DNA of 64,000 nucleotides. Source: Klebsiella michiganensis (lineage in GTDB: Bacteria; Pseudomonadota; Gammaproteobacteria; Enterobacterales; Enterobacteriaceae). The notes under the pieces were generated by a model. The model searched no databases and was not told the DNA's origin. It was given only the letters and a program-made list of their open reading frames with translations. Shown piece by piece: positions 23,940 through 34,850 of the stretch. Positions within the stretch are counted from its first letter, which is position 1. Each line of letters starts with the position of its first letter. The stretch lies in contig NZ_PRDB01000001.1 of the NCBI RefSeq assembly GCF_002925905.1, positions 1,116,001 through 1,180,000 on the forward strand, read 5' to 3'. Both the position numbers and the translations under genes were made by a program.

Positions 23940-26846
23940 TTACTGGTGGGTGACCACGATTAAGCGCAGCGCATCCAGGCGCCAGCCCGCCTGCGCCAGC
24001 GCGTCCATAACCTGCTGACGGTTGCTCTCGATAGCCGCCAGTTCATCATCGCGGATGTTCGGGTTCACGGCGCGCAGCGCTTCAAGGCGCGACAGCTCGG
24101 CCGTCAGCTTATCGTCGGCTTCTTTACGCGCGGCGTCGATCAGCGCCTGGGCCGCTTTGGCTACCTGGCCTTCGCCCTGCTGTAAAATCGCGTGGACGTC
24201 CTGCTGGACGGCGTTGACCAGCTTGCTGCCGGTGTGGCGGTTAACCGCGCTCAGCTGACGGTTGAAGCTTTCGAACTCCACCTGACCGGCGAGGTTGTTG
24301 CCGTTTTTGTCGAGCAGCATGCGCACCGGCGTCGGCGGCAGGAAGCGGTTGAGCTGCAGATGCTTCGGCGCCTGCGCTTCAACGACGTAAATCAGCTCCA
24401 GCAGCAGAGTACCTACCGGCAGCGCTTTATTCTTCAGCAGCGAAATGGTGCTGCTGCCGGTATCGCCGGAGAGGATCAGATCCAGACCGTTGATAATCAA
24501 CGGATGCTCCCAGGTGATGAACTGCGCGTCTTCGCGGGACAGGGCGACGTCACGCTCAAAGGTAATGGTGCAGCCATCTTCCGGCAGGCCCGGGAAATCC
24601 GGGACCAGCATATGGTCGGAGGGGGTCAGGACAATCAGATTCTCACCGCGATCGTCCTGGTTGATGCCGACGATATCAAACAGGTTCATGGAGAAGGCGA
24701 TCAGGCTGGTGTCGTCATCCTGTTCTTCAATGCTTTCTGCAAGCTGCTGGGCTTTTTCTCCGCCGTTGGAGTGGATCTCCAGCAGGCGGTCGCGGCCCTG
24801 TTCCAGCTGCGCTTTCAGCGCTTCATGCTGCTGGCGGCAGGCTTTGATCAGGTCGTCGAAGCCGTCGGTATTTTCCGGCGTGGCAAGATAGTTGATCAGT
24901 TCGTTATGCACGCTGTCGTAGACGGTACGGCCGGTCGGGCAGGTGTGCTCGAACGCGTCCAGGCCTTCGTGATACCAGCGCACCAGCACCGACTGGGCGG
25001 TTCTTTCCAGATAGGGAACGTGGATCTGAATATCGTGAGCCTGGCCGATACGGTCAAGACGGCCGATACGCTGCTCCAGCAGATCCGGGTTGAACGGCAG
25101 GTCGAACATCACCAGATTGCTGGCGAACTGGAAGTTACGGCCTTCGGAGCCGATCTCAGAACACAGCAGCACCTGAGCGCCGGTATCTTCCTCGGCGAAC
25201 CAGGCGGCGGCGCGGTCGCGTTCGATAATCGACATCCCTTCGTGGAACACCGCGGCGCGAATGCCTTCGCGCTCGCGCAGGACCTGCTCCAGCTGCAGCG
25301 CGGTGGCCGCTTTGGCGCAGATGACCAGTACTTTCTGCGAGCGGTGGCTGGTGAGATGGCCCATCAGCCATTCAACGCGCGGATCGAAGTTCCACCAGGT
25401 GCCGGTATCGCCTTCAAATTCCTGATAAATCTGCTCCGGATAGAGCATGTCGCGGGCGCGCTCTTCGGCGGTTTTGCGGGCGCCCATAATGCCGGAAACT
25501 TTAATGGCCGTCTGGTACTGGGTCGGCAGCGGCAGACGAATCGTATGCAGCTCGCGTTTCGGGAAACCTTTGACACCGTTACGGGTGTTGCGGAACAGCA
25601 CGCGGCTGGTGCCGTGGCGGTCCATCAGCATCGACACCAGCTCCTGACGAGCGGCCTGGGCATCATCGCGATCGCTGTTGGCGGCCTGCAATAATGGTTC
25701 AATATCCTGTTCGCCGATCAGATCGCTCAGCGCGTTCAGATCGGCGTCGCTCAGCTTATTACCGGCCAGCAGCAGGGCGACCGCGTCGGCAACCGGACGG
25801 TAGTTCTGCTGCTCTTCAACAAACTGGGCGAAGTCGTGGAAACGGTTGGGGTCGAGCAGGCGCAGGCGGGCGAAGTGGCTCTCCATTCCCAGCTGCTCCG
25901 GCGTCGCGGTGAGCAGCAGAATGCCCGGCACGCATTCGGCCAGCTGTTCAATCGCCTGATATTCCCGGCTCGGGGCGTCTTCGCTCCAGACCAGGTGGTG
26001 CGCTTCATCAACGACCATCAGATCCCATTCGGCTTCGCACAGGTGTTCCAGGCGCTGCTTGCTGCGGCGCACGAAATCCAGCGAACAGATCACCAGCTGT
26101 TCGGTTTCGAACGGGTTAATCGCGTCGTGCTGCGCTTCGGCATAACGCTCATCGTCAAACAGCGAGAAGCGCAGGTTAAAGCGGCGCAGCATTTCCACCA
26201 GCCACTGGTGCTGCAGGGTTTCCGGGACGACGATCAGGACGCGTTCCGCGGCGCCGGAGAGCAGCTGCTGATGCAGGATCATCCCGGCTTCAATGGTTTT
26301 ACCTAAACCTACTTCATCCGCCAGCAGGACGCGCGGCGCGTGGCGGCGGCCAACGTCGTGGGCGATATTCAGCTGATGCGGGATCAGGCTGGTGCGCTGG
26401 CCACGCAGGCCGCTCCACGGCATACGGTACTGTTCGCTCTGGAATTTACGCGCACGATAGCGCAGGGCGAAACGGTCCATACGGTCGATCTGTCCGGCGA
26501 ACAGACGGTCCTGCGGTTTGCTGAAGACCAGCTTGCTGTCGAGGAGCACTTCACGCAGGGTAACGTTGGCTTCCTGGGTATCGAGGCGGGTGCCGGTGTA
26601 GGCCAGCAGACCGTTCTCTTCATTAACTTCGTCAACCTGGAGTTGCCAGCCTTCGTGGCTGGTGATGGTATCGCCCGGGTTAAACATCACGCGGGTGATT
26701 GGGGAGTCGTTGCGTGCGTACAGACGGTTTTCGCCGATGGCGGGGAAAAGCAGGGTCACCATGCGCGCGTCCAGCGCAACGACCGTCCCTAATCCCAGTT
26801 CGCTCTCTGTGTCGCTAATCCAGCGTTGACCAAGTGTAAAAGGCAT
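23940..26846 (-). CDS. rapA: RNA polymerase-associated ATPase RapA (HepA)
   Basis: RapA is a Swi2/Snf2-type ATPase that binds RNA polymerase and promotes its recycling. I chose the ATG at 26846 (968 residues, [16 protein letters not shown]...), which equals the E. coli length; an upstream in-frame start adds 12 residues. Two N-terminal Tudor-like domains (about 1-110) are followed by the ATPase core. The core has [15 protein letters not shown] (near 170), the DEAH box in [10 protein letters not shown] (near 280), and the helicase C-terminal motif [12 protein letters not shown] (near 605). Long frames on the other strand are shadows of this GC-rich gene. Confidence 0.97.
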   Translation of the reverse strand: MPFTLGQRWISDTESELGLGTVVALDARMVTLLFPAIGENRLYARNDSPITRVMFNPGDTITSHEGWQLQVDEVNEENGLLAYTGTRLDTQEANVTLREVLLDSKLVFSKPQDRLFAGQIDRMDRFALRYRARKFQSEQYRMPWSGLRGQRTSLIPHQLNIAHDVGRRHAPRVLLADEVGLGKTIEAGMILHQQLLSGAAERVLIVVPETLQHQWLVEMLRRFNLRFSLFDDERYAEAQHDAINPFETEQLVICSLDFVRRSKQRLEHLCEAEWDLMVVDEAHHLVWSEDAPSREYQAIEQLAECVPGILLLTATPEQLGMESHFARLRLLDPNRFHDFAQFVEEQQNYRPVADAVALLLAGNKLSDADLNALSDLIGEQDIEPLLQAANSDRDDAQAARQELVSMLMDRHGTSRVLFRNTRNGVKGFPKRELHTIRLPLPTQYQTAIKVSGIMGARKTAEERARDMLYPEQIYQEFEGDTGTWWNFDPRVEWLMGHLTSHRSQKVLVICAKAATALQLEQVLREREGIRAAVFHEGMSIIERDRAAAWFAEEDTGAQVLLCSEIGSEGRNFQFASNLVMFDLPFNPDLLEQRIGRLDRIGQAHDIQIHVPYLERTAQSVLVRWYHEGLDAFEHTCPTGRTVYDSVHNELINYLATPENTDGFDDLIKACRQQHEALKAQLEQGRDRLLEIHSNGGEKAQQLAESIEEQDDDTSLIAFSMNLFDIVGINQDDRGENLIVLTPSDHMLVPDFPGLPEDGCTITFERDVALSREDAQFITWEHPLIINGLDLILSGDTGSSTISLLKNKALPVGTLLLELIYVVEAQAPKHLQLNRFLPPTPVRMLLDKNGNNLAGQVEFESFNRQLSAVNRHTGSKLVNAVQQDVHAILQQGEGQVAKAAQALIDAARKEADDKLTAELSRLEALRAVNPNIRDDELAAIESNRQQVMDALAQAGWRLDALRLIVVTHQ

Positions 26847-27033
26847 ATATGTTCGGCTCTTTAGTTCTTTGATTGCAGGCAATAGTTGAGCATCTCCATG
26901 GAGAATCGGAGATACGTCAAAATTGGGTCCAGGAATGGAAAGGGCGCTATATTACTGGATGGCGGAACGTTCGTCACGTCCTCCTCACCCTTCATTTTGC
27001 GGCTTTTGCGCCAGCGGAATGAGTGAGAAAAAA

Positions 27034-29391
27034 TCAAAATAGCCCCAGCTGCCCCGTCACTATTGTAGCAAAATCGTCGTCGACAAAGGGAAGTATTCCT
27101 TCGGCGACAGGCTCTAATTGCTTAGAAAGATAGTGTTCATAATCCAGCGGTGATTGCTGATAATCCACCGGCTCCGGCCCGCCGGTGGTCCAGACGTATT
27201 TAATGCTGCCGCGCTGCTGATACTGCTGCGGCCTGCCCAGCCTGACGTTTTGCTCATCAGCGAGCCTGGCCGCGCGCACGTGCGGCGGCACGTTGCGCTG
27301 ATACTCCGCCAGCGGACGGCGCAGGCGCTTGCGGTAGACCAGCCGATCGTCAAGCTCGCCGTTCATCAGCTTATCAATGGTTTCGCGCACGTAATCGCGA
27401 TAGGGCTGATGGCGGAAAATGCGCAGATAAAGCTCCTGCTGAAACTGCTGGGCCAGCGGCGTCCAGTCGGTGCGTACCGTCTCCAGCCCTTTAAACACCA
27501 TGCGCTGCTCGCTGCCTTCCTGAATCATCCCGGCGTAGCGCTTTTTACTGCCGGTATCCGCGCCGCGAATGGTGGGCATGAGAAAGCGGCAGAAGTGGGT
27601 TTCGAACTCCAGCTCGAGGGTGCTGACAAGCCCCTCTTTGCTCAGCTCCGCCGCCCACCATTCGTTGACGAAGGCCACCAGCGAGCGGCCGATGCTGCTG
27701 GCTTCCTCTTCGCTGTGGGATCGCTTGAGCCACACGAATGTGGAGTCGGTATCGCCGTAGATAACGTCATAGCCCTGGGATTCAATCAGCGCTTTGGTCT
27801 GGCGCATAATCGTGTGGCCGCGCATGGTGATGGATGAGGCCAGACGCGGATCGAAAAAGCGGCAGGCGCTGGTACCGAGCACGCCGTAGAAGGCGTTCAT
27901 AATGATTTTCAGCGCCTGCGACAGCGGTTTGTTTTTATGCTGCTTGGCCTCGTCGCGCCCGTGCCAGATTTGCCCGACGATCCCCGGCAGGCAGTGTTTT
28001 TCTCGCGAGAAGCGCGCGCCGAGAAAGCCTTCGGTGCTGTGAGCGTCATCGGGCTGCGCCAGACCTTCCACCAGCCCCACCGGGTCGATCAGAAAGGTGC
28101 GGATAATCGACGGGTACAGGCTTTTGTAGTCCAGCACCAGCACCGAGTCGTAGAGGCCGGGGCGGGAGTCCATCACGTAGCCGCCGGGGCTGGCCTGCGG
28201 CGGCACTTCACCGAGGTTCGGCGCGACGTAGCCGAGCCGGTGCATGCGCGGGAAATAGAGATGGCTGAAGGCGGCGACCGAACCGCCGTGGCGATCCGCA
28301 GGCAGGCCGTTGACCGTCGCGCGCTCCAGCAAAAACGGCATGATCTCGGTTTTGTGGAAGATGCGCGTGACCAGCTCGCAGTCCTGCAGGTTATAGGTGG
28401 CCAGCGCCGGTTTATCCTGGTGAAAGCGGCGATCGATTTCATCCATCCGATCCCAGGGATTATCAATGGCTTTGCCCTCGCCGAGCAGCTCGCGGGCGAC
28501 CGACTCCAGCGCAAAAGAGGAGAAGTTCCAGAACGCGGATTTCAGCGCCTCGATGCCATCGATAATCAGGCGGCCGTTGGCCTGAGCAAAGAAGACGCCA
28601 TTCTTAAAACCGTGTTCGCGCCATTCCAGTTCGCTGTTGCCGCGGCCGAGCAGCAGCGGGATGCGATAGCGCTCGGCGTGCTTTTGCAGGACGCGTAAAT
28701 CAAACTGCACCACGTTCCAGCCGATCAGCACGTCCGGGTCGTGGGCGGCAAACCAGGCGTTAAGCTTTTCCAGCAGCAGCGGGCGGCTGGCGACGTACTC
28801 CAGTTCGAAATCGACGGCAGGCGGGGTGGCCGGTTCCGGCCCTAACATATAGACGACCCGCTGGCCACAGCCTTCAAGGCCGATGCAGTAGAGCTCGCCG
28901 TGGCGGCTGGTTTCGATGTCCAGCGACACCCATTTCAGGGGCGGCCGGTAGTGGGGATTGGGCTTCATCCGCGCGTTGACCAGCCGCTGGCCGCGCGCCT
29001 CGCCTTCAACCCACACCGGGGCGGTGATAAAGCGCTCCATCAGATAGCGCTCCGGCGGGCGAACGTCGCCTTCATATACCGTGACGCCGTTTTCGCGCAG
29101 CTTTTTTTCCAGCCGCATCAGCTGGCGGTGAGCGCGGCAGTAGAGACCAAAGACCCGCTGGCGATGAAAATCTTGCAGAGTGAGCGCAGCAAGGCGATGG
29201 CCGTTTTCGCCCAGCAGCAGGCGTTCAGCCTGCGGGCGCTGCGATTCGGGAATGAACGCGACGGATTCCTGCGGCGGCAGGGTGACTTCAAGCGGGCCGT
29301 CATCGGTCGCCAGCCAGAATGTCAGTTCGGTGCCCTGCGGGGTATCCCGCCAGTGACGGGTGAGTAAAAAACCTGCTCGTGGCTGCGTCAC
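27034..29391 (-). CDS. polB: DNA polymerase II
   Basis: PolB is the SOS-induced family B polymerase used in replication restart and lesion bypass. The 785-residue protein starts at a GTG (29391). The proofreading exonuclease domain has the Exo I motif [11 protein letters not shown] (near residue 155). Polymerase motifs are [13 protein letters not shown] (motif A, near 420), [12 protein letters not shown] (motif B) and [10 protein letters not shown] (motif C, near 545). The C-terminal GQLGLF is the usual beta-clamp-binding peptide. A LexA box and promoter lie just upstream, between it and araD. Confidence 0.97.
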   Translation of the reverse strand: MTQPRAGFLLTRHWRDTPQGTELTFWLATDDGPLEVTLPPQESVAFIPESQRPQAERLLLGENGHRLAALTLQDFHRQRVFGLYCRAHRQLMRLEKKLRENGVTVYEGDVRPPERYLMERFITAPVWVEGEARGQRLVNARMKPNPHYRPPLKWVSLDIETSRHGELYCIGLEGCGQRVVYMLGPEPATPPAVDFELEYVASRPLLLEKLNAWFAAHDPDVLIGWNVVQFDLRVLQKHAERYRIPLLLGRGNSELEWREHGFKNGVFFAQANGRLIIDGIEALKSAFWNFSSFALESVARELLGEGKAIDNPWDRMDEIDRRFHQDKPALATYNLQDCELVTRIFHKTEIMPFLLERATVNGLPADRHGGSVAAFSHLYFPRMHRLGYVAPNLGEVPPQASPGGYVMDSRPGLYDSVLVLDYKSLYPSIIRTFLIDPVGLVEGLAQPDDAHSTEGFLGARFSREKHCLPGIVGQIWHGRDEAKQHKNKPLSQALKIIMNAFYGVLGTSACRFFDPRLASSITMRGHTIMRQTKALIESQGYDVIYGDTDSTFVWLKRSHSEEEASSIGRSLVAFVNEWWAAELSKEGLVSTLELEFETHFCRFLMPTIRGADTGSKKRYAGMIQEGSEQRMVFKGLETVRTDWTPLAQQFQQELYLRIFRHQPYRDYVRETIDKLMNGELDDRLVYRKRLRRPLAEYQRNVPPHVRAARLADEQNVRLGRPQQYQQRGSIKYVWTTGGPEPVDYQQSPLDYEHYLSKQLEPVAEGILPFVDDDFATIVTGQLGLF

Positions 29392-29408
29392 GCCGTGCTC
29401 TCATCAGT

Positions 29409-29435
29409 AAAAACCAGGCCTGATTATAGCCTGGT
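29409..29435 (-). terminator. Terminator-like palindrome enclosing the polB -10
   Basis: On the minus strand, ACCAGGC and GCCTGGT form a 7-base stem followed by T5, a candidate terminator for araBAD transcription. The loop contains TATAAT (29423-29428), a perfect -10 for polB, whose start codon is 32 bases further on. One sequence may therefore both stop araBAD and start polB. Confidence 0.6.
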
Positions 29436-29448
29436 TCACCGAATGATG

Positions 29449-29464
29449 CTGGGGTTTTATACAG
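29449..29464. promoter_or_regulatory. LexA (SOS) box of polB
   Basis: On the minus strand this reads CTGTATAAAACCCCAG, which fits the LexA consensus CTG-N10-CAG with an AT-rich centre. It lies about 20 bases upstream of the TATAAT at 29423-29428, in line with known LexA control of polB. Confidence 0.85.
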
Positions 29465-29472
29465 GTGTGGCG

Positions 29473-29540
29473 CCTGTTTCCCGGACTTAGCCGGGCTACC
29501 AGCCTGTAGCCCGGCTAAGCGCAGCGCGAGCCGGGAAGGC
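29473..29540. repeat. REP/BIME element between polB and araD
   Basis: Two inverted GC-rich modules sit back to back: one containing ACTTAGCCGGGCTAC and one containing GTAGCCCGGCTAAG then GCGAGCCGGGAAGG. This is the typical architecture of a pair of inverted REP units in an intergenic region after an operon (araBAD). Confidence 0.7.
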
Positions 29541-29547
29541 TGTGGCG

Positions 29548-30243
29548 TTACTGCCCGTAATAGGCTTTCGCGCCGTGCTTGCGCAGATAGTGTTTATCCA
29601 GCAGCGTTTGCTGCATCTCCGGCAGCTGCGGCGCCAGCTGGCGGCAGAAGATGCCCATATAGGCGATCTCTTCCAGCACGATAGCGTTATGCACCGCGTC
29701 TTCGGCGTTTTTCCCCCAGGCAAACGGGCCGTGCGAGTGCACCAGCACGCCGGGCATTTGCGCCGGATCGATGCCTTTTTCACGGAAGGTTTCAACGATC
29801 ACTTCGCCGGTTTGCCATTCGTACTCGCCGTTGATCTCATCGTCGGTCATCAAACGGGTACAGGGGACCGCGCCGTAGAAATAGTCGGCGTGGGTGGTGC
29901 CGGTAGCGGGAATCGACTGTCCGGCCTGCGCCCAGATGGTGGCGTGACGCGAATGGGTATGAACAATGCCGCCCAGCGTCGGGAATGCCTGATACAGCAG
30001 ACGGTGGGTTGGCGTATCGGAAGAGGGCTTTTTCTTGCCTTCCACCACGTCGCCGGTCTCCAGGCTGACCACCACCATATCCTCAGCGGTCATGACGCTG
30101 TAGTCGACGCCGGAGGGTTTAATCACCAGCACGCCCCGTTCACGGTCGACGGCGCTGACGTTGCCCCAGGTGAGGGTAACCAGATTGTGCTTTGGCAGGG
30201 CCAGGTTGGCTTCGAGAACCTGGCGTTTGAGATCTTCTAACAT
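29548..30243 (-). CDS. araD: L-ribulose-5-phosphate 4-epimerase
   Basis: AraD converts L-ribulose 5-phosphate to D-xylulose 5-phosphate, the last step of arabinose catabolism. The 231-residue class II aldolase-fold protein has the metal ligands in [15 protein letters not shown] (about residues 93-107, His95 and His97) and the distal His in [12 protein letters not shown]. It is the last gene of araBAD, separated from araA by 73 bases that contain a hairpin. Confidence 0.98.
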   Translation of the reverse strand: MLEDLKRQVLEANLALPKHNLVTLTWGNVSAVDRERGVLVIKPSGVDYSVMTAEDMVVVSLETGDVVEGKKKPSSDTPTHRLLYQAFPTLGGIVHTHSRHATIWAQAGQSIPATGTTHADYFYGAVPCTRLMTDDEINGEYEWQTGEVIVETFREKGIDPAQMPGVLVHSHGPFAWGKNAEDAVHNAIVLEEIAYMGIFCRQLAPQLPEMQQTLLDKHYLRKHGAKAYYGQ

Positions 30244-30273
30244 ACTGTGCTCCGAATTGCTGGCGAGTCAGTT

Positions 30274-30308
30274 CCCCTCACCCGCACCCTCAGGGAGAGG
30301 GTGAGGGG
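30274..30308. repeat. Intercistronic palindrome between araA and araD
   Basis: CCCCTCACCC and GGGTGAGGGG form a 10-base perfect stem around a GC-rich loop. Such elements between operon genes can shield upstream mRNA from exonucleases, giving more AraB and AraA than AraD. No T-run is present, so it is not an obvious terminator. Confidence 0.75.
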
Positions 30309-30316
30309 ACGGCCCC

Positions 30317-31819
30317 TTAGCGTTTTGAACCGTAATACACTTCGTTCCAGCGCAGCGCGTCCTTGAAGGAGGGCAGACGGGTTTCGTTATCAATCACGGT
30401 CAGCTCGATATCCTGCAGCTCAGCAAACTGGCGCATATCGTCGAGGGTGAGCGCATGGCTGAAGACGGTGTGGTGCGCGCCGCCAGCGATGATCCAGGCT
30501 TCGGACGCGGTGCGCAGATCCGGATGCGCTTTCCACAAGGCGTTGGCCACCGGCAGCTTCGGCAGTTCGTGCGGCGTTTTCACCGTCTCAATGGTGTTCA
30601 CCAGCAGACGATAGCGATCGCCGAGATCGATCAGGCTGGCGACGATCGCCGGGCCGGTCTGGGTGTTAAAGATGATGCGCGCCGGATCGGCTTTCCCGCC
30701 GATGCCCAGCGGCTGCACGTCGAGAATCGGTTTTTCAGGGGTGGCGATGGTCGGGCAGACTTCCAGCATATGCGAGCCCAGCGCCAGATCGTTGCCTTTC
30801 TCGAAGTGGTAGGTGTAATCCTCCATAAAGGAGGTGCCGCCCTGCAGACCAGTTGCCATCACCTTCATGATGCGAAGCAGAGCGGCGGTTTTCCAGTCGC
30901 CTTCGCCCGCAAAGCCGTAGCCCTGCTGCATCAGACGCTGCACGGCGAGACCCGGAAGCTGTTTCAGGCCGTGTAAATCTTCAAAGGTGGTGGTGAACGC
31001 GTGGAAGCCGCCCTGTTCCAGGAAGCGCTTCATCCCCAGCTCAATGCGCGCGGCATCGAGAAGGTTCTGCCGCTTATCGCCGTGGATTTGCACCGCGGGG
31101 GTCAGGCGATAGCTGCTTTCGTACTCATCCACCAGGGCGCTGATTTCACCGTCGGTGACCGCATTGACGACCTGCACCAGATCGCCCACCGCCCAGGTGT
31201 TAACCGAGAAGCCAAACTTAATCTGCGCGGCGACTTTATCCCCGTCGGTGACCGCCACTTCGCGCATGTTATCGCCGAAACGGCACACTTTCAGGTGGCG
31301 GGTATCCTGTTTAGAGACCGCCTGGCGCATCCACGCGCCGATGCGCTGATGGGCTTCTTTATCCTGCCAGTGGCCGGTCACCACGCTGTGCTGCTGACGC
31401 ATGCGGGCGCCGATGAAGCCAAATTCGCGGCCGCCGTGGGCGGTCTGGTTCAGGTTCATAAAGTCCATATCGATGCTGTCCCACGGCAGGGCCGCGTTGA
31501 ACTGGGTATGGAACTGCATCAGCGGTTTATTCAGGATCGTGAGGCCATTGATCCACATTTTCGCCGGCGAGAAGGTATGCAGCCACACCACCATCCCGGC
31601 GCACTTATCATCGTAGTTTGCGTCGCGGCAGATATGGGTGATCTCATCCGGCGTGGTACCCAGCGGCTTAAGCACCAGTTTGCACGGCAGTTTGGCTTCC
31701 GCATTCAGGCTGTTCACCACATGTTCTGCGTGCTTTGTCACCTGACGTAGCGCTTCAGGGCCGTACAGATGCTGGCTACCGATAACGAACCACACTTCAT
31801 AGTTATTAAAAATCGTCAT
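30317..31819 (-). CDS. araA: L-arabinose isomerase
   Basis: AraA converts L-arabinose to L-ribulose using Mn2+. I chose the ATG at 31819 (500 residues, [16 protein letters not shown]...), the E. coli length and N-terminus; a start two codons upstream (MKMTIF) is equally open. The protein has the family's [12 protein letters not shown] start, [13 protein letters not shown] (near residue 90) and [11 protein letters not shown] (near 330, metal-ligand region). It follows araB after 10 bases. Confidence 0.98.
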   Translation of the reverse strand: MTIFNNYEVWFVIGSQHLYGPEALRQVTKHAEHVVNSLNAEAKLPCKLVLKPLGTTPDEITHICRDANYDDKCAGMVVWLHTFSPAKMWINGLTILNKPLMQFHTQFNAALPWDSIDMDFMNLNQTAHGGREFGFIGARMRQQHSVVTGHWQDKEAHQRIGAWMRQAVSKQDTRHLKVCRFGDNMREVAVTDGDKVAAQIKFGFSVNTWAVGDLVQVVNAVTDGEISALVDEYESSYRLTPAVQIHGDKRQNLLDAARIELGMKRFLEQGGFHAFTTTFEDLHGLKQLPGLAVQRLMQQGYGFAGEGDWKTAALLRIMKVMATGLQGGTSFMEDYTYHFEKGNDLALGSHMLEVCPTIATPEKPILDVQPLGIGGKADPARIIFNTQTGPAIVASLIDLGDRYRLLVNTIETVKTPHELPKLPVANALWKAHPDLRTASEAWIIAGGAHHTVFSHALTLDDMRQFAELQDIELTVIDNETRLPSFKDALRWNEVYYGSKR

Positions 31820-31829
31820 TTTCATGTCC

Positions 31830-33539
31830 TTAATGGGTGAGGGCTGCCTGAGATTGCGGCGCGGATTCCGCTTTTGCAGTCGAAGGGAGATAACGTTGTT
31901 CCGCGCTGAGCGACCACTGCTGGTAGCGCTGATAGAGTTGTTCGAAGCGTTGCGCCTGCGCCGGACGAGGCTGCAGGGTACTTTCCACCTGGCTGGCCAT
32001 GTTTTCCTGTGCGGCAGGGATATCGCGGTATACGCCGGCGGCAACGGCGGCGAAGATAGCCGCGCCCAGGGCGCAGCACTGATCGGACGCGACGATTTGC
32101 AGCGGGCGATTCAGCACATCGCAGCAGGCCTGCATGATCACCGGGTTTTTGCGCGCGATGCCGCCGAGCGCCATCACGTTATTGACCGGGATCCCCTGTT
32201 CGGTGAAGCACTCCATAATGGCGCGGGCGCCAAAAGCGGTGGCGGCAATCAGTCCGCCGAACAGCGCCGGGGCGTCGGTGGCGAGGTTCAGATCGGTAAT
32301 GACCCCTTTCAGACGCTGGTTGGCATTCGGCGTACGGCGGCCGTTAAACCAGTCCAGCACCACCGGCAGGTGGTCAAGAGACGGATTTTTTGCCCATGCG
32401 TCGGTCAGCGCGGGCAGCAGCTGTTTCTGGCTGGCTTTGATCTGCTCTTTGAGTTCCGGGTGGGCCTGCGCCAGCTGCTCCAGCGGCCAGCCGAGAATGC
32501 GGCCAAACCAGGCGTAGATGTCGCCAAAAGCGGATTGCCCCGCTTCCATACCGATAAAGTCAGGCACGACGCTGCCGTCGACCTGGCCGCAAATCCCTTG
32601 CACCGTGCGCTCGCCAACGCTCTGTTTATCGGCGATCAGAATGTCGCAGGTGGAGGTGCCGATAACTTTGACCAGCGCGTTTGGCTGCGCACCGGCGCCG
32701 ACGGCGCCCATATGGCAGTCGAATGCGCCGCCGGAGATGGCGACAGTTTGCGGCAGGCCCAGGCGCGCGGCCCATTCGGCGGTGAGCGTGCCGACCGGGA
32801 TATCCGCAGTCCAGGTATCGCTGAACATCGGGTAGGCCAGGCTCTGGTTGATTATCGGGTCGAGTTCATCGAAGAAACCGGCAGGCGGCAGTCCGCCCCA
32901 GCTTTCATGCCAAAGGGATTTGTGCCCGGCGCTGCAGCGGCCGCGACGAATATCCTGCGGGCGGGTGGTCCCGGAAAGCAGGGCTGGCACCCAGTCGCAC
33001 AGCTCAATCCACGACGCGGCGGCCTCGGCGACGGCGCTGTCCTGGCGGGTCACGTGGAGGATCTTGGCCCAGAACCATTCGCTGGAGTAGATACCGCCGA
33101 TATAGCGGGAGTAATCCTCTTTGCCCGGCTGGTGGCACAGGCGGGTAATCGCCTCCGCCTCCTCCACCGCGGTATGGTCCTTCCACAGCACGAACATGGC
33201 GTTGGGGTTGCTGGCGAATTCGTCGCGCAGCGCCAGCACGTTGCCGTCGGCGTCGATGGGCGCGGGGGTGGAGCCGGTGCTGTCAACGCCGATACCCACC
33301 ACGGCAGCGCGCTGTTCGGCGCTAAGGGATGTGAGGACGCTTTTCAGCGCGGCTTCCATTGATTCGATATAGTCGCGTGGATGATGGCGGAATTGGTTGT
33401 TCGGACCATCGCAAAATAGCCCCTCCTGCCAGCGCGGATACCACTCGACGCTTGCGGCGAGCTCTTCGCCGGTCGCGCACTCTACCGCCAGGGCGCGTAC
33501 TGAATCACTGCCAAAATCGAGGCCAATCGCAATTGCCAT
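31830..33539 (-). CDS. araB: L-ribulokinase
   Basis: AraB phosphorylates L-ribulose with ATP. The 569-residue FGGY-family kinase begins with the phosphate-binding motif [14 protein letters not shown] (residues 4-17). It contains [12 protein letters not shown], the catalytic-region [13 protein letters not shown] stretch, and the C-terminal ADP-binding [11 protein letters not shown]. It is the first gene of araBAD, transcribed from the AraC/CRP-controlled promoter at 33575-33604. Confidence 0.98.
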   Translation of the reverse strand: MAIAIGLDFGSDSVRALAVECATGEELAASVEWYPRWQEGLFCDGPNNQFRHHPRDYIESMEAALKSVLTSLSAEQRAAVVGIGVDSTGSTPAPIDADGNVLALRDEFASNPNAMFVLWKDHTAVEEAEAITRLCHQPGKEDYSRYIGGIYSSEWFWAKILHVTRQDSAVAEAAASWIELCDWVPALLSGTTRPQDIRRGRCSAGHKSLWHESWGGLPPAGFFDELDPIINQSLAYPMFSDTWTADIPVGTLTAEWAARLGLPQTVAISGGAFDCHMGAVGAGAQPNALVKVIGTSTCDILIADKQSVGERTVQGICGQVDGSVVPDFIGMEAGQSAFGDIYAWFGRILGWPLEQLAQAHPELKEQIKASQKQLLPALTDAWAKNPSLDHLPVVLDWFNGRRTPNANQRLKGVITDLNLATDAPALFGGLIAATAFGARAIMECFTEQGIPVNNVMALGGIARKNPVIMQACCDVLNRPLQIVASDQCCALGAAIFAAVAAGVYRDIPAAQENMASQVESTLQPRPAQAQRFEQLYQRYQQWSLSAEQRYLPSTAKAESAPQSQAALTH

Positions 33540-33574
33540 ACTGTTACTCCATGCTAAAAATCATTCATGGTGAA

Positions 33575-33604
33575 ACAGTAGATATCTGGGCTGAAAACCG
33601 TCAG
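33575..33604 (-). promoter_or_regulatory. araBAD promoter
   Basis: On the minus strand, the -35 CTGACG and -10 TACTGT are 18 bases apart, the same hexamers as the E. coli araBAD promoter. The -35 abuts the araI2 half-site, as needed for AraC activation. Confidence 0.85.
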
Positions 33605-33637
33605 GCCGTATTCGCTAATCTTATGGACTATATTGCT
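33601..33637 (-). promoter_or_regulatory. AraC activator half-sites araI1 and araI2
   Basis: On the minus strand, AGCAATATAGTCCATAA (I1, promoter-distal) is followed by TAGCGAATACGGCCTGA (I2, overlapping the -35). Spacing and key bases (AGC...TCCATA and TAGCG...CCTGA) match E. coli. AraC bound at both activates araBAD. Confidence 0.85.
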
Positions 33638-33649
33638 GTGACGTCGCAA

Positions 33650-33671
33650 AGTGTGACGCCGTGCAAATATT
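33650..33671. promoter_or_regulatory. CRP site in the araBAD/araC region
   Basis: AGTGTGACGCCGTGCAAATA is nearly identical to the E. coli araBAD CRP site, with the TGTGA half clear. It is placed just upstream of araI1 for catabolite control of both araBAD and araC. Confidence 0.8.
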
Positions 33672-33673
33672 CA

Positions 33674-33712
33674 ATGTGGACTTTCCTGCCGTCTTTATAG
33701 ACACTTCAGTTA
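33674..33712. promoter_or_regulatory. Probable AraC operator araO1
   Basis: Sequence from ATGTGGACTTTCCTGCC to TAGACACTTCAG aligns with the E. coli araO1 region that overlaps the araC promoter and mediates autoregulation. The boundaries are approximate. Confidence 0.65.
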
Positions 33713-33831
33713 TGCGCTGAAAGCGCCTGAACTGTGCGCCGTGCTCAGTTTTTATCGAGAAGAGGCGGGTTTTAATTCATTTTCTAACCCGCGTCGCAGC
33801 ATGAGCGACCAGCCAGAGGATAAAATACAAG

Positions 33832-33848
33832 GTATGGACAATTGGTGT
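33832..33848 (+). promoter_or_regulatory. Distal AraC operator araO2
   Basis: GTATGGACAATTGGTGT matches the E. coli araO2 core (TATGGACAATTGG), in the araC leader. Its TATGGA is 211 bases from the TATGGA of araI1, the separation needed for the repression loop. Confidence 0.8.
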
Positions 33849-33876
33849 CCTTAATGTCTCCTGGAGAGCAGAGTTT

Positions 33877-34722
33877 ATGGCCGAAACGCAAAACGATCCT
33901 TTGTTGCCGGGTTACTCTTTTAACGCCCATCTGGTGACGGGCCTGACGCCAATTGAAGCCGATGGCTATCTTGATTTCTTTATTGACCGTCCGCTGGGCA
34001 TGAAGGGCTATATCCTTAATCTGACAATTCGCGGCGAAGGGGTGATCAATAACCACGGAGAGCAGTTTATCTGCCGGCCTGGCGATATGCTGCTGTTCCC
34101 GCCGGGAGAGATTCACCATTATGGCCGCCATCCCGATGCCCGCGAGTGGTATCACCAGTGGGTCTATTTCCGGCCGCGCGCCTACTGGCATGAATGGCTT
34201 AACTGGCCAACGATTTTTGCCCAGACCGGCTTTTTCCGCCCGGATGAGCAGTGGCAGGCGTGCTTTGGCGAACTGTTCGGGCAGATTGTGGAAGCCGGGC
34301 AGGGCGCCGGGCGTTACTCCGAGCTGCTGGCGATCAATCTTATGGAGCAGCTGCTGCTCAGGCGCATGGAAGCTATCAACGAATCGCTGCATCCGCCGCT
34401 GGATAACCGGGTGCGCGATGCCTGCCAGTACATCAGCGATCATCTGGCGGACAGCCATTTCGATATTGCCAGCGTCGCCCAGCACGTGTGCCTGTCGCCG
34501 TCGCGCCTGTCGCATCTGTTCCGCCAGCAGCTGGGGATCAGCGTACTGGGGTGGCGGGAGGATCAGCGCATTAGCCAGGCTAAGCTGCTGCTGAGCACGA
34601 CGCGGATGCCGATCGCGACCGTTGGCCGTAACGTCGGTTTTGAGGACCAGCTCTACTTTTCGCGCGTGTTTAAGAAATGCACCGGCGCCAGCCCGAGCGA
34701 GTTTCGCGCAGGGTGTGAATAA
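33877..34722 (+). CDS. araC: Arabinose operon regulator AraC
   Basis: AraC represses araBAD through a DNA loop without arabinose and activates it with arabinose. The N-terminal cupin domain, starting with the regulatory arm [14 protein letters not shown], contains [17 protein letters not shown]. After a linker, the C-terminal domain has two helix-turn-helix motifs ([22 protein letters not shown], described in part, and [20 protein letters not shown]). It is 281 residues, ending EFRAGCE, so it lacks the last about 11 residues of the E. coli K-12 protein; shorter forms are known in relatives. It is divergent from araB. Confidence 0.98.
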   Translation: MAETQNDPLLPGYSFNAHLVTGLTPIEADGYLDFFIDRPLGMKGYILNLTIRGEGVINNHGEQFICRPGDMLLFPPGEIHHYGRHPDAREWYHQWVYFRPRAYWHEWLNWPTIFAQTGFFRPDEQWQACFGELFGQIVEAGQGAGRYSELLAINLMEQLLLRRMEAINESLHPPLDNRVRDACQYISDHLADSHFDIASVAQHVCLSPSRLSHLFRQQLGISVLGWREDQRISQAKLLLSTTRMPIATVGRNVGFEDQLYFSRVFKKCTGASPSEFRAGCE

Positions 34723-34850
34723 AAAGTAAAGAAAGTGAAATGATGGCCCGGATTTTTAACACAGCCAGTAAACTATATAAACAAATGATGGCTTGACGAA
34801 GTATGAACGGCTCCGGAGAATCCGTGCTTCGTTTTTAAACCGGGTACATT

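Noticed and set aside
24192-25694. A 500-codon plus-strand open frame opposite rapA
   Set aside because: It is a shadow of rapA with no ribosome site, no domain and no neighbours in the same direction.
31824-33362. A 512-codon plus-strand open frame opposite araB
   Set aside because: It is antisense to a complete, conserved araB; its composition is that of a shadow frame.
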